Counted from the stretch's first letter, positions 21,319 to 30,173 are shown. The stretch is 64,000 nt of DNA from Shewanella sp. KX20019 (GCF_016757755.1 NZ_CP068437.1:5084001-5148000); one strand, 5' to 3'. Notes: generated by a model not told the origin, from the sequence alone. Numbers and translations: made by a program.

Positions 21319-21822
21319 TTAACCTCGAATTTCTTTAACATTCAGGCCACGCTTAGCTGCAATTTGTGATGGTGACTTCATGTGCACCAACGCATCTACA
21401 GTTGCGCGAACGATGTTAATCGGGTTAGTAGAACCGTATGCTTTAGACAGAACGTTATGAACGCCTGCTACTTCCAATACGGCACGCATTGCGCCACCGG
21501 CAATAATACCGGTACCGTCAGAGGCTGGCTGCATGTAAACACGAGAACCAGTATGACGACCCTTTACAGGGTGGTGTAAAGTACCGTTGTTCAATTCAAC
21601 AGTTACGATGTTGCGTCGAGCCTTTTCCATCGCTTTCTGAATTGCTGCTGGTACTTCACGCGCTTTACCATAGCCAAAGCCAACTTTACCATTACCATCA
21701 CCGACTACAGTTAGTGCAGTGAAGCTAAAGATACGTCCGCCTTTAACTACTTTAGAAACACGATTAACTGCAACTAACTTCTCTTGCAGATCGTCTTTTT
21801 GTTGAGCTTCAAATTTAGCCAT
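21319..21822 (-). CDS. rpsE: 30S ribosomal protein S5
   Basis: 167 residues as in E. coli. The N-terminal double-stranded RNA-binding domain carries VNRVSKVVKGGRIFSFTALT, and the C-terminal domain reaches towards the decoding region. The loop VVKGGR, where spectinomycin resistance changes map in E. coli, is wild type. S5 with S4 affects decoding accuracy. It lies 13 bp after rplR. Confidence 0.98.
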   Translation of the reverse strand: MAKFEAQQKDDLQEKLVAVNRVSKVVKGGRIFSFTALTVVGDGNGKVGFGYGKAREVPAAIQKAMEKARRNIVTVELNNGTLHHPVKGRHTGSRVYMQPASDGTGIIAGGAMRAVLEVAGVHNVLSKAYGSTNPINIVRATVDALVHMKSPSQIAAKRGLNVKEIRG

Positions 21823-21835
21823 TTTTCATCATTCC

Positions 21836-22186
21836 TTAGAACTTGAGGCCAGCTTCACGAGCGGCATCTGCTAATGCAGCAACGCGTCCGTGATACTTGA
21901 AGCCGGAACGATCGAATGCAACTACGGCTACGCCTTTTTCGATGGCGCGTTCAGCAACGGTTTTACCCACTACTTTAGCTGCATCTACGTTACCTGTGTA
22001 CTTTAGCTGCTCTGATACCGCTTTTTCAGCAGTAGAAGCTGCCGCCAACACTACGTTTTCAGGGCTAATGACCTGAGCGTAAGTGTGACGTGGTGTACGA
22101 TGTACAACCAGACGATTAACGCCCAGCTCTTGGATCTTCTTACGGGCGCGTAGTGCGCGGCGTAAGCGAGATGTTTTCTTATCCAT
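21836..22186 (-). CDS. rplR: 50S ribosomal protein L18
   Basis: 116 residues; binds 5S rRNA together with L5 and anchors it in the central protuberance. It starts MDKKTSRLRRALRARKKI and ends DAAREAGLKF as in other gammaproteobacteria. It lies 10 bp after rplF. Confidence 0.98.
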   Translation of the reverse strand: MDKKTSRLRRALRARKKIQELGVNRLVVHRTPRHTYAQVISPENVVLAAASTAEKAVSEQLKYTGNVDAAKVVGKTVAERAIEKGVAVVAFDRSGFKYHGRVAALADAAREAGLKF

Positions 22187-22196
22187 ATCGCGTTAC

Positions 22197-22727
22197 CTAC
22201 TTCTTCTTAGCCTCTTTACGGCGTACTTGTTCATCAGCATAACGAACACCTTTGCCCTTATAAGGCTCTGGTGGACGGTAGCCGCGAATCTCAGCAGCAA
22301 CCTGACCAATTAACTGCTTATCAGTACCCTTAAGTACGATTTCAGTTTGGCTAGGACATTCTGCTGTTACGCCGTCAGGAAGTTCATGTACTAGTGGGTG
22401 AGAAAAACCTAAAGTTAAATCAACGCCTTTACCAGCGATTTTCGCACGGTAACCGACACCAATTAACTGAAGTTTCTTTTCAAAACCAGCAGTAACACCA
22501 ACAACCATATTGTTGATTAAAGCTCGAGCTGTACCCGCTTGAGCGGCAGTTTTCACGCCTTCAATTGGGCTACACTTAATTTCATTGTCTTCAACAACAA
22601 CAGAAACGTCAGCGTTTATTACTCGAGTCAAACTACCTTTAGTACCTTTTACGGTGATAGTTTGTTCGTTTAAAGTCACTTCTACGCCTGCAGGAATAGC
22701 GACTGGTGCTTTTGCGACACGAGACAT
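22197..22727 (-). CDS. rplF: 50S ribosomal protein L6
   Basis: 176 residues, two tandem copies of the L6 fold. It binds near the factor-binding centre and the sarcin-ricin region. The C-terminal motif RPPEPYKGKGVRYADEQVRR is diagnostic. It lies 10 bp after rpsH. Confidence 0.98.
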   Translation of the reverse strand: MSRVAKAPVAIPAGVEVTLNEQTITVKGTKGSLTRVINADVSVVVEDNEIKCSPIEGVKTAAQAGTARALINNMVVGVTAGFEKKLQLIGVGYRAKIAGKGVDLTLGFSHPLVHELPDGVTAECPSQTEIVLKGTDKQLIGQVAAEIRGYRPPEPYKGKGVRYADEQVRRKEAKKK

Positions 22728-22737
22728 TGCTAGCTCC

Positions 22738-23130
22738 TTATGCTACGTAGCAGATAACTTCCCCGCCCATGCCATTTTGGCGGGCAGTACGATCAGTCAT
22801 CAAACCTTTAGAAGTGGACACGATAGCGACACCCAGTCCGCCCATAACCTTTGGAAGTTCGTTTTTACTTTTGTAAATACGAAGACCAGGACGGCTAACG
22901 CGCTGGATAGTCTCAACGACTGGCTGACCTTGGAAATACTTAAGCGTAATTTCCAATTCAGGCTTGGCTTCATCTGCTACGGCGTAGTCAGTGATATAAC
23001 CTTCTTCTTTTAGCATTTTCGCAATAGCGATTTTTAGCTTAGCAGAAGGCATCTTCACAGATACGTGTTTAGCAGCTTGGCCGTTACGAATACGTGTTAA
23101 CATATCCGCAATAGGATCTTGCATGCTCAT
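22738..23130 (-). CDS. rpsH: 30S ribosomal protein S8
   Basis: 130 residues; a primary 16S binder and, in E. coli, the translational repressor of the spc operon, acting near the rplE start. It begins MSMQDPIADMLTRIRNGQ and has STSKGLMTDRTAR near the C-terminus. It lies 24 bp after rpsN. Confidence 0.98.
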   Translation of the reverse strand: MSMQDPIADMLTRIRNGQAAKHVSVKMPSAKLKIAIAKMLKEEGYITDYAVADEAKPELEITLKYFQGQPVVETIQRVSRPGLRIYKSKNELPKVMGGLGVAIVSTSKGLMTDRTARQNGMGGEVICYVA

Positions 23131-23154
23131 ATTAGCTTACTCCGTGACAAGTGC

Positions 23155-23460
23155 TTACCAGCTGGCTTTTCGTAGGCCAGGAACTTCACCGCGCATAGTT
23201 GCTTCACGTAATTTAATACGGCTAAGGCCGAATTTACGTAGGAAACCATGTGGGCGACCAGTTTGACTACAGCGATTGCGCTGACGCGCTGCGCTAGAGT
23301 CACGTGGTAGAGCTTGTAACTTAAGTACGGCATCCCAACGTTCTTCATCAGAACTAGTTGAGCTGCTAATGATAGCTTTAAGAGCTAGACGCTTTTCAGC
23401 GAACTTAGCTACGAGCTTGGCACGTTTTGCTTCACGTGCTTTCATTGAACTTTTTGCCAT
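23155..23460 (-). CDS. rpsN: 30S ribosomal protein S14
   Basis: 101 residues. This is the long, zinc-free form: the region NRCSQTGRPHGFLRKFG has a single cysteine instead of two CXXC pairs. The ATG at 23460 gives MAKSSMKAREAKRAKL, matching the family; an upstream extension of 22 codons overlaps rplE and is not used. It lies 10 bp after rplE. Confidence 0.97.
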   Translation of the reverse strand: MAKSSMKAREAKRAKLVAKFAEKRLALKAIISSSTSSDEERWDAVLKLQALPRDSSAARQRNRCSQTGRPHGFLRKFGLSRIKLREATMRGEVPGLRKASW

Positions 23461-23470
23461 TACGCTACCC

Positions 23471-24010
23471 TTATTTCTTGAATGGGAAGTTAAAGCCTTC
23501 GAGCAAAGCTCGGCCTTCTTCGTCATTCTTCGCAGAAGTAGTGATTACAATATCCATGCCGCGGATCTTATCGATTTTATCGTATTCGATCTCTGGAAAG
23601 ATGATTTGCTCACGTACACCCATTGCGTAGTTACCACGACCGTCGAATGATTTAACACTCATACCACGGAAGTCGCGAATACGCGGGATTGCGATATCAA
23701 CTAAACGCTCTAAGAATTCCCACATACGCTCACCGCGCAGTGTAACCTTACAGCCTATTGGGTAGCCTTCACGGATTTTAAAACCAGCAACTGACTTACG
23801 AGCTACAGTCACTACTGGCTTCTGACCAGCGATAGCAGTCATGTCACGAAGCGCATGCTCCATAACTTTCTTATCTGCTACTGCTTCGCCTACACCCATA
23901 TTAAGGGTGATCTTTTCAATCCGAGGGACTTGCATGACACTGGTAAAACCAAACTTGGTTACAAGTCCAGGACTAACAGTCTCTTTATATTTATCATGCA
24001 GTTTCGCCAT
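23471..24010 (-). CDS. rplE: 50S ribosomal protein L5
   Basis: 179 residues; carries 5S rRNA into the central protuberance with L18 and contacts P-site tRNA. The start MAKLHDKYKETV and the segment KITLNMGVGEAVADKK (about 34-49) identify it. In E. coli S8 represses the spc operon from a site at this gene's start; I could not verify that hairpin here. Confidence 0.98.
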   Translation of the reverse strand: MAKLHDKYKETVSPGLVTKFGFTSVMQVPRIEKITLNMGVGEAVADKKVMEHALRDMTAIAGQKPVVTVARKSVAGFKIREGYPIGCKVTLRGERMWEFLERLVDIAIPRIRDFRGMSVKSFDGRGNYAMGVREQIIFPEIEYDKIDKIRGMDIVITTSAKNDEEGRALLEGFNFPFKK

Positions 24011-24022
24011 CGTTTACTCCAA

Positions 24023-24337
24023 TTACTTAACGAGTTCACTGTTCGACTTAAAGAAACGGACTTTTTTGCCGTCTTCAAATCGGAAACCAACGCGATCAGC
24101 TTTGCCAGTGGCAGAGTTAAAAATCGCTACGTTTGATGCTTGTATCGGTGCTTCTTGCTCAACAATACCGCCAGCTACGCCCAATTGTGGGTTTGGCTTT
24201 TGGTGTTTCTTGACAAGGTTAAGACCTTCTACAATTAATTTACCAGTAGTAAGAACCTGAGAAACCTTACCGCGTTTCCCCTGGTCTTTACCAGCTAGTA
24301 CAATTACTTCGTCTTGACGACGTATTTTTGCTGCCAT
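24023..24337 (-). CDS. rplX: 50S ribosomal protein L24
   Basis: 104 residues with an N-terminal KOW domain (DEVIVLAGKDQGKRGKV, about 9-25). It initiates 50S assembly at the 5' end of 23S rRNA. It lies 11 bp after rplN and 12 bp before rplE. Confidence 0.98.
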   Translation of the reverse strand: MAAKIRRQDEVIVLAGKDQGKRGKVSQVLTTGKLIVEGLNLVKKHQKPNPQLGVAGGIVEQEAPIQASNVAIFNSATGKADRVGFRFEDGKKVRFFKSNSELVK

Positions 24338-24348
24338 TTTGAAGCTCC

Positions 24349-24717
24349 TTACAGTACTTCTGGTGCCAGCGAGACAATTTTCATAAATTGCTCTGTACGC
24401 AATTCACGTGTCACTGGTCCAAAGATACGAGTACCAATCGGTGCAAGGTTTGCATTAAGCAAAACCGCTGCGTTCCGATCGAAGCGAATGACAGAACCGT
24501 CTGGACGACGTACGCCTTTCTTAGTACGGACTACCACCGCGTTATATACATCACCTTTCTTCGCTTTACCGCGAGGAATAGCTTCCTTTACAGAAACCTT
24601 GATGACGTCGCCGATTCCGGCATAACGACGATGAGAGCCACCCAAGACCTTAATACACTGAACTCTTCGAGCGCCACTGTTACAGGCGACTTCTAGAGTC
24701 GATTGCATTTGGATCAT
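24349..24717 (-). CDS. rplN: 50S ribosomal protein L14
   Basis: 122 residues; an interface protein next to L19, and the binding site of the silencing factor RsfS in other bacteria. MIQMQSTLEVACNSGAR starts the protein, one residue shorter than usual E. coli numbering. First gene of the spc operon, preceded by 182 bp of non-coding DNA with a promoter and the S10-operon terminator. Confidence 0.98.
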   Translation of the reverse strand: MIQMQSTLEVACNSGARRVQCIKVLGGSHRRYAGIGDVIKVSVKEAIPRGKAKKGDVYNAVVVRTKKGVRRPDGSVIRFDRNAAVLLNANLAPIGTRIFGPVTRELRTEQFMKIVSLAPEVL

Positions 24718-24783
24718 TTTAAGTGCTCCGCTATCGTTACTTCACAATCCCACAAAGGGGGTATATTTTTTGCCCGATTTTCG

Positions 24784-24812
24784 ACTTTAATTTAGTCAAA
24801 AATGGCGCGCAA
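24784..24812 (-). promoter_or_regulatory. Candidate spc operon promoter
   Basis: On the minus strand TTGCGC, 17 bp, TAAAGT lies 67 bp before rplN and just beyond the S10-operon hairpin. A second -10-like TATAAT occurs at 24825-24830 but has no good -35. The position matches the E. coli spc promoter. Confidence 0.5.
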
Positions 24813-24853
24813 GTGTAACACCCAATTATAGGAATAGATAGTACTAAAAATAC

Positions 24854-24880
24854 AAACGGCTCCAACAACTGGAGCCGTTT
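24854..24880 (-). terminator. Terminator-like hairpin at the end of the S10 operon
   Basis: A perfect 11-bp stem AAACGGCTCCA / TGGAGCCGTTT with a 5-nt loop begins 19 bp after the rpsQ stop. The following minus-strand sequence GTATTTTTAG is only partly U-rich, so read-through into rplN is plausible. Confidence 0.7.
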
Positions 24881-24899
24881 AACTAAATGCCTAATAAAC

Positions 24900-25148
24900 C
24901 TAGGCTTTTGTTACTACTTCAACCAGCGTCCAAGACTTAGTCTTAGACAGCGGACGGCATTCGCGAATAGTCACGACATCGCCAGCATTACACTGATTTT
25001 GTTCGTCATGTGCGTGGATCTTGGTAGTACGCTTAAGGAACTTCCCGTATAAAGGATGCTTAACCTTACGCTCAATAGCTACAGTGATAGACTTGTCCAT
25101 CTTGTTGCTAAGTACTCGACCCTGCAAAGTACGGATATTATCAGACAT
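24900..25148 (-). CDS. rpsQ: 30S ribosomal protein S17
   Basis: 82 residues; an OB-fold protein binding 16S helix 11. It contains LQGRVLSNKMDKSITVAIER (about 8-27) and CRPLSKTKSW near the end. Its ATG overlaps the rpmC stop by one base. Last gene of the S10 operon. Confidence 0.98.
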   Translation of the reverse strand: MSDNIRTLQGRVLSNKMDKSITVAIERKVKHPLYGKFLKRTTKIHAHDEQNQCNAGDVVTIRECRPLSKTKSWTLVEVVTKA

Positions 25149-25339
25149 TATGCACCCGCCTTAGAAGTAATAATGGTCTTAACGCGCGCAATGTTGCGAC
25201 GCACGATTTTAAGCTGATGAGTCTGAGTCAACTGACCAGTGGCGTGTTGCATACGCAGATTAAACTGCTCACGCAGCAGACCAAGCAGTTCAGCGTTCAA
25301 TTCTTCAACGCTCTTTTCTGTTAGTTCGCTCGCTTTCAT
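25148..25339 (-). CDS. rpmC: 50S ribosomal protein L29
   Basis: 63 residues, two helices. It sits at the exit-tunnel rim beside L23 in the docking site for trigger factor and SRP. It overlaps its neighbours rplP and rpsQ by one base each (TAATG), indicating coupled translation. Confidence 0.97.
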
Positions 25340-25749
25340 TACATCACCGTCTTAGTTACGAAGGTAGTCTTCAGAGGTAACTTGGCAGCAGCAAGGGTGA
25401 AAGCTTCACGAGCTAACTCCTCTGATACACCATTCATCTCATAAAGAACCTTACCTGGTTGAATCTGGGCAACCCAGTATTCAACGTTACCCTTACCTTT
25501 ACCCATACGCACTTCAAGAGGCTTAGAGGTAATTGGCTTATCAGGGAAAACGCGGATCCAGATTTGACCTTGACGTTTAATATGACGTGTCATAGCACGA
25601 CGCGCAGCTTCGATTTGACGAGCAGTTAGACGACCACGTCCAACAGCTTTCAAACCGAATTCACCGAAGCTAACTTCAGTGCCGTTCGCTAGACCGCGGT
25701 TACGGCCTTTGAACATTTTGCGGAACTTTGTTCTTTTTGGTTGCAGCAT
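25339..25749 (-). CDS. rplP: 50S ribosomal protein L16
   Basis: 136 residues; contacts A-site tRNA and is needed late in 50S assembly. [19 protein letters not shown] starts it and [19 protein letters not shown] is the conserved core (about 82-100). It contains an arginine in the position hydroxylated by YcfD in E. coli; that modification is known there, not shown here. Confidence 0.98.
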
Positions 25750-25760
25750 TGCCAGCTCTC

Positions 25761-26450
25761 CTATTTACCGCGAGGCTTACGCTTCGGCTGCTGTTTCGGC
25801 TCTTCATGCTGAGGAACGATACCGTCTAGAACTTCACCTTTGAAGACCCAAACTTTAACGCCAATCACACCGTATTGAGTGTGACTCTCAGAAGTAGAAT
25901 AGTCGATATCAGCACGAAGAGTATGCAAAGGTACACGACCTTCACGATACCATTCCGAACGCGCAATCTCAGCGCCGCCTAGACGGCCGCTAACTTCAAC
26001 TTTGATACCCTTTGCGCCAAGACGCATTGCGTTTTGAACTGCGCGCTTCATAGCACGACGGAACATAACACGACGCTCTAGCTGCGAAGCGATGCCATCG
26101 GCAACAAGCTTAGCATCTAGCTCAGGCTTACGGATCTCAGCAATGTTGATTTGAGCTGGAATACCAGTCAATTTAGCAACTGCATTGCGTAGCTTTTCAA
26201 CATCTTCGCCTTTCTTACCAATCACAACACCTGGACGGGCTGTGTGGATAGTAACACGAACACTTTTAGCTGGACGCTCGATAACAATCTTAGAAACTGA
26301 TGCTTGCTTAAGTTTCTTTTCAAGAAACTTACGCACTTCCCAGTCACTACTCAAGTTATTGGCATAGTCTGACTTGTCAGCGTACCATGTCGAGATCCAA
26401 GGCTTAGTGATACCCAGACGGATACCATTAGGATGTACTTTCTGTCCCAT
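25761..26450 (-). CDS. rpsC: 30S ribosomal protein S3
   Basis: 229 residues. A KH domain around 39-107 contains VIGKKGEDVEKL, and the C-terminal domain helps form the mRNA entry channel with S4 and S5. MGQKVHPNGIRLGI starts it. It is a few residues shorter than E. coli at the C-terminus, where the tail is proline/lysine/glutamine-rich (EEPKQQPKRKPRGK). Confidence 0.98.
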   Translation of the reverse strand: MGQKVHPNGIRLGITKPWISTWYADKSDYANNLSSDWEVRKFLEKKLKQASVSKIVIERPAKSVRVTIHTARPGVVIGKKGEDVEKLRNAVAKLTGIPAQINIAEIRKPELDAKLVADGIASQLERRVMFRRAMKRAVQNAMRLGAKGIKVEVSGRLGGAEIARSEWYREGRVPLHTLRADIDYSTSESHTQYGVIGVKVWVFKGEVLDGIVPQHEEPKQQPKRKPRGK

Positions 26451-26459
26451 TGCTAACTC

Positions 26460-26792
26460 CTAGCGATCTGATACAACCACAGTAATGTGGCTGGTACGCT
26501 TGATTATGCGATCAGCACGGCCTTTGGCACGTGGCATGATACGCTTCATAGTTGGACCTTCATCGATCATTATCGCTCCAACTCTCAATTCGTCAATGTC
26601 AGCACCTTCATTGTGCTCAGCATTAGCGATTGCAGAGTCCAGTACTTTTTTAACAAGTACGGCAGCTTTCTTAGGGCTGAAAGTTAGAATTTCGAGAGCC
26701 TTAGCAACAGGCAGTCCACGGATTTGATCTGCAACCAAACGACACTTTTGAGGCGACGTACGGGCAAAACGATGTTTAGCTAAAACTTCCAT
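26460..26792 (-). CDS. rplV: 50S ribosomal protein L22
   Basis: 110 residues; its long hairpin lines the narrowest part of the exit tunnel, where macrolide resistance and SecM-type stalling map in E. coli. The hairpin region ([19 protein letters not shown], about 76-94) is intact. It lies between rpsS and rpsC. Confidence 0.98.
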
Positions 26793-26807
26793 CTTATTCC
26801 TCCCGTA

Positions 26808-27086
26808 TTATCGCTTCTTCGCTTTCTTATCTGCAGCATGGCCGCGATAAGTGCGTGTTGGTGAAAATTCACCAAGCTTGTGGCCGATCATTTCGTCAGT
26901 TACGAACACAGGTACGTGCTGACGACCATTATGGACAGCGATGGTCAACCCAATCATGTTAGGGATGATCATAGAGCGGCGAGACCAAGTCTTAATTGGT
27001 TTTTTATCTCCCGCTTCCATCGCTTTCTCTACCTTCTTCAGCAAGTGTAGGTCAATGAATGGACCTTTCTTGAGAGAACGTGGCAT
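26808..27086 (-). CDS. rpsS: 30S ribosomal protein S19
   Basis: 92 residues; a head protein that pairs with S13 and contacts A-site tRNA. MPRSLKKGPFIDLHLLKKV starts it and GEFSPTRTYRGHAADKK ends it. It lies 11 bp after rplB. Confidence 0.98.
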   Translation of the reverse strand: MPRSLKKGPFIDLHLLKKVEKAMEAGDKKPIKTWSRRSMIIPNMIGLTIAVHNGRQHVPVFVTDEMIGHKLGEFSPTRTYRGHAADKKAKKR

Positions 27087-27097
27087 GGCGAATCCTC

Positions 27098-27925
27098 TTA
27101 CTTTTTATTGCGACGACGTACAATGTACTTGTCGGTGCGTTTGTTACTACGAGTCTTATAACCCTTAGCTGGAGTACCCCAAGGTGAAACAGGGTGACGG
27201 CCACCAGAAGTACGGCCTTCACCACCACCATGTGGGTGATCTACTGGGTTCATTGCAACACCACGAACTGTCGGGCGTACGCCTCTCCAGCGTTTAGCAC
27301 CTGCTTTACCTAACTGGCGTAGCATGTGCTCGGCGTTTCCAACTTCACCTAATGTCGCACGGCAATCAACCGGCACTTTACGCATTTCGCCAGAGCGAAG
27401 ACGTAGAGTGGCGTATGCGCCATCACGAGCAATAACTTGTACATAAGCACCAGCAGAACGCGCGATTTGAGCACCTTTACCAGGCTTCATTTCGACTGCG
27501 TGCACTACGCTACCCACAGGGATATTACGTAGAGGCATTGCGTTACCGGTCTTAATCTCTGCATCGATACCAGACTGGATTGAATCACCAGCTTTCATGC
27601 CTTTAGCGGCAATGATGTAACGACGCTCACCGTCAGCGTAAAGTACCAATGCGATGTTTGCTGTGCGGTTTGGATCATATTCCAAACGCTCAACCTTCGC
27701 AGGGATGCTATCTTTATTACGCTTAAAGTCGATTAGACGATAATGTTGCTTATGACCACCACCAATGTGGCGGACAGTGATACGACCAGTATTGTTACGG
27801 CCACCACTTTTTGATTTTTTCGCCAACAGGCCTGCAAAAGGTTTACCTTTATGCAAATCGCTGTTCACCACTTTAACTACGTGGCGACGACCTGGAGAGG
27901 TTGGCTTACACTTAATAACTGCCAT
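27098..27925 (-). CDS. rplB: 50S ribosomal protein L2
   Basis: 275 residues, one of the most conserved ribosomal proteins, needed for subunit association and peptidyl-transfer centre assembly. MAVIKCKPTSPGRRH starts it, the catalytic-region loop VRGVAMNPVDHPHGGGEGR lies near 222-240, and the tail KYIVRRRNKK is typical. A longer frame from 27976 overlaps rplW and has no homology; the ATG at 27925 has AGGAG before it. Confidence 0.98.
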   Translation of the reverse strand: MAVIKCKPTSPGRRHVVKVVNSDLHKGKPFAGLLAKKSKSGGRNNTGRITVRHIGGGHKQHYRLIDFKRNKDSIPAKVERLEYDPNRTANIALVLYADGERRYIIAAKGMKAGDSIQSGIDAEIKTGNAMPLRNIPVGSVVHAVEMKPGKGAQIARSAGAYVQVIARDGAYATLRLRSGEMRKVPVDCRATLGEVGNAEHMLRQLGKAGAKRWRGVRPTVRGVAMNPVDHPHGGGEGRTSGGRHPVSPWGTPAKGYKTRSNKRTDKYIVRRRNKK

Positions 27926-27941
27926 GATAATTCTCCTTTGC

Positions 27942-28244
27942 TTATTCAGCGCCGCCGACGAAATCGATGTCAGCACCTTCAGCTAGAGTAACATAGGCTT
28001 TTTTCCAATCGCTACGACGGCCTGTACGGGCACCGTGACGCTTAGTTTTACCTTTGTTAACTAAAGTGCGAACTGAATCGACTTCAACTTCGAATAGCTG
28101 TGCTACTGCAGCTTTAACTTCAGCTTTAGTGGCATCGATAGCTACACGGAAAACAACTGTATTGTTTTTCTCTGCATTCACAGTGCTCTTTTCAGATACA
28201 TGTGGAGCAAGAATAACTTTCAACAAACGTTCTTCGCTTATCAT
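27942..28244 (-). CDS. rplW: 50S ribosomal protein L23
   Basis: 100 residues; forms the main docking site for trigger factor and SRP at the tunnel exit. MISEERLLKVILAPHVSEKS starts it, with the conserved glutamate in VSEK near residue 18. Its ATG overlaps the rplD stop by 4 bp. Confidence 0.98.
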   Translation of the reverse strand: MISEERLLKVILAPHVSEKSTVNAEKNNTVVFRVAIDATKAEVKAAVAQLFEVEVDSVRTLVNKGKTKRHGARTGRRSDWKKAYVTLAEGADIDFVGGAE

Positions 28245-28846
28245 CCCAGCATCTCCTCGATTTGCTTAATAGCTTCAGCAGTTACGAGTACTTTGTTGAA
28301 TGCGATAAGGCTAACTGGATCAATACCAGCAACATCACGAACATCAACTTTGTACAAGTTACGAGCAGCTAAGAACAAGTTCTCGTCAACTTCTGGAGTA
28401 ACAATCAACACGTCTTCTAGTTGCATTTCAGCAAGTTTAGCTTTCAGCTCTTTAGTTTTAGGAGCATCAACACTAAACGACTCAACAACGATAAGACGGT
28501 CTTGACGTACCAATTCAGAGAATATGCTTTTCAGCGCTCCGCGGTACATCTTCTTGTTAACTTTTTGGCTGTGATCTTGTGGTTTAGCAGCGAATGTTAC
28601 GCCACCGCCACGCCAGATTGGGCCTTTAACAGTACCGGCACGTGCACGGCCAGTACCTTTTTGGCGCCATGGCTTCTTGCCAGAGCCAACTACTTCTGCG
28701 CGAGTCTTTTGAGCACGAGTGCCCTGACGCGCGTTTGCAGCGTAAGCTACAACTACCTGATGAACCAGTGCTTCATTAAAGTCACGGCCGAAGGTAGTTT
28801 CGGAAACTTCAAGAGCACTCTGTGCGTCTTTCAATACCAATTCCAT
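28241..28846 (-). CDS. rplD: 50S ribosomal protein L4
   Basis: 201 residues as in E. coli; its extended loop (about 45-95, QGTRAQKTRAEVVGSGKK onwards) reaches the exit tunnel. L4 is the autogenous regulator of the S10 operon in gammaproteobacteria, stopping both transcription and translation through the leader. The matching leader hairpin is present here at 29870-29916. Confidence 0.98.
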   Translation of the reverse strand: MELVLKDAQSALEVSETTFGRDFNEALVHQVVVAYAANARQGTRAQKTRAEVVGSGKKPWRQKGTGRARAGTVKGPIWRGGGVTFAAKPQDHSQKVNKKMYRGALKSIFSELVRQDRLIVVESFSVDAPKTKELKAKLAEMQLEDVLIVTPEVDENLFLAARNLYKVDVRDVAGIDPVSLIAFNKVLVTAEAIKQIEEMLG

Positions 28847-28863
28847 TACTATCTCCTCAGACC

Positions 28864-29502
28864 TTAAGCTTTAACAGCTGGTTTGATGATCAGGTCGCCA
28901 TTAGTAGCGCCTGGAACTGCACCCTTAACCAGTAGCAAGTTACGCTCAGCATCTACACGAATAACGTCTAGATTCTGCGTAGTAACACGCTCTGCACCCA
29001 TGTGGCCTGACATTTTCTTACCTTTGAAAACGCGACCAGGTGTCTGGTTTTGACCAATAGAACCGTTAGATCTATGAGCCAAAGAGTTACCATGTGTCAT
29101 ATCTTGGGCATGGAAGTTCCAACGCTTAATACCGCCTTGGAAACCTTTACCTTTTGATTGACCAGTTACATCTACTTTCGCAATTTCAGCGAAAATATCT
29201 ACATTAAGCTCAGCACCAACTTCAATGCCTTCACCTTCATCATCTGCCAAACGCATTTCCCATAAACCACGACCGGCTTCAACGCCTGCCTTAGCAAAGT
29301 GACCTGCTTCTGGTTTAGTGATGCGATTAGCTTTTTTGGTACCAGTAGTTACTTGAAGTGCGCGGTAACCGTCTGTAGCCAAAGTTCTCACTTGGGTTAC
29401 ACGGTTAGCAGCAATTTCAATTACTGTTACAGGTACCGACGCGCCATCTTCATTGAAGATACGTGTCATACCTACTTTACGACCGATAAGACCGATAGCC
29501 AT
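28864..29502 (-). CDS. rplC: 50S ribosomal protein L3
   Basis: 212 residues; an early 23S binder whose loop approaches the peptidyl-transferase centre. MAIGLIGRKVGMTRIFNEDG starts it, and GNSLAHRSNGSIGQNQTPGR near 138-157 is the central loop; its glutamine is the site methylated by PrmB in E. coli. It lies 24 bp after rpsJ. Confidence 0.98.
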   Translation of the reverse strand: MAIGLIGRKVGMTRIFNEDGASVPVTVIEIAANRVTQVRTLATDGYRALQVTTGTKKANRITKPEAGHFAKAGVEAGRGLWEMRLADDEGEGIEVGAELNVDIFAEIAKVDVTGQSKGKGFQGGIKRWNFHAQDMTHGNSLAHRSNGSIGQNQTPGRVFKGKKMSGHMGAERVTTQNLDVIRVDAERNLLLVKGAVPGATNGDLIIKPAVKA

Positions 29503-29526
29503 CTCTCAAACCTCTTTTAAGCTCAA

Positions 29527-29838
29527 TTAACCCAAGCTAATTTGAACGTCAACACCCGCTGCAAGATCTAAACGCATAAGTGCGTCTACAGTCTTTTCAG
29601 TCGGCTCAACGATATCAACAAGACGCTTGTGAGTACGAAGTTCGTACTGATCACGCGCATCTTTATTAACGTGTGGAGAAGTCAAAATGGTATAACGTTC
29701 TTTACGCGTAGGTAGTGGAATTGGACCACGAACCTGTGCGCCTGTACGCTTAGCAGTTTCAACGATTTCCGCAGTAGACTGATCAATCAAACGATGATCA
29801 AATCCTTTTAAGCGGATACGGATTCTTTGGTTCTGCAT
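29527..29838 (-). CDS. rpsJ: 30S ribosomal protein S10
   Basis: 103 residues; in the 30S head and also, as NusE, the partner of NusB in antitermination at the rrn boxA sites found in this window. MQNQRIRIRLKGFDHRLIDQ starts it and VDVQISLG ends it. First gene of the S10 operon behind a 165-nt leader. Confidence 0.98.
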   Translation of the reverse strand: MQNQRIRIRLKGFDHRLIDQSTAEIVETAKRTGAQVRGPIPLPTRKERYTILTSPHVNKDARDQYELRTHKRLVDIVEPTEKTVDALMRLDLAAGVDVQISLG

Positions 29839-29869
29839 TGACCAGAGCTCCTAAAATGTACACATAAAA

Positions 29870-29916
29870 AATCACCCTCTAGCTTCTTCCATTTGGAAAA
29901 GCAGAGCGAGATGATT
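29870..29916 (-). promoter_or_regulatory. S10 leader attenuator hairpin
   Basis: On the minus strand AATCATCT pairs with GGGTGATT, with an inner helix GCTTTTCC / GGAAGAAGC capped by AAAT. A run of U follows directly. It lies about 30 nt before the rpsJ start. Shape and place match the E. coli HE attenuator, at which L4 and NusA stop transcription. L4 binding itself is inferred. Confidence 0.75.
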
Positions 29917-30010
29917 TAACCGTTCGACTCACAATCGGAGCCGCTGTTTTTTTTACGTCAACCTCAAGGGTAGACTAATTTCATTCGCCTAATGGTTAAG
30001 GCGAGGGGGT

Positions 30011-30038
30011 ATTATACTGATATTTGCTCTCAGATCAA
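30011..30038 (-). promoter_or_regulatory. S10 operon promoter
   Basis: Minus-strand TTGATC, 16 bp, TATAAT, followed by ACCCCC. It places the start near 30004 and gives a leader of about 165 nt, close to the E. coli S10 leader length. Confidence 0.8.
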
Positions 30039-30144
30039 CCCCACTGTTTGAAATACCGTCAAATAGACAGGTTCCAACAAAGTGGCCGCTATTATACCGA
30101 GCCAGATCGAGATTACTAGCCTCAATAACTTTTCTCGAGCAAAT

Positions 30145-30173
30145 AAAAAAGGCAGCCTAAGCTGCCTTTTTTT
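30145..30173 (-). terminator. Terminator of rpsL-rpsG-fusA-tufA
   Basis: GGCAGCTTAGGCTGCC with a U run, 26 bp after the tufA stop. It is identical to the terminator of tufB at 46941-46969. Confidence 0.93.
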
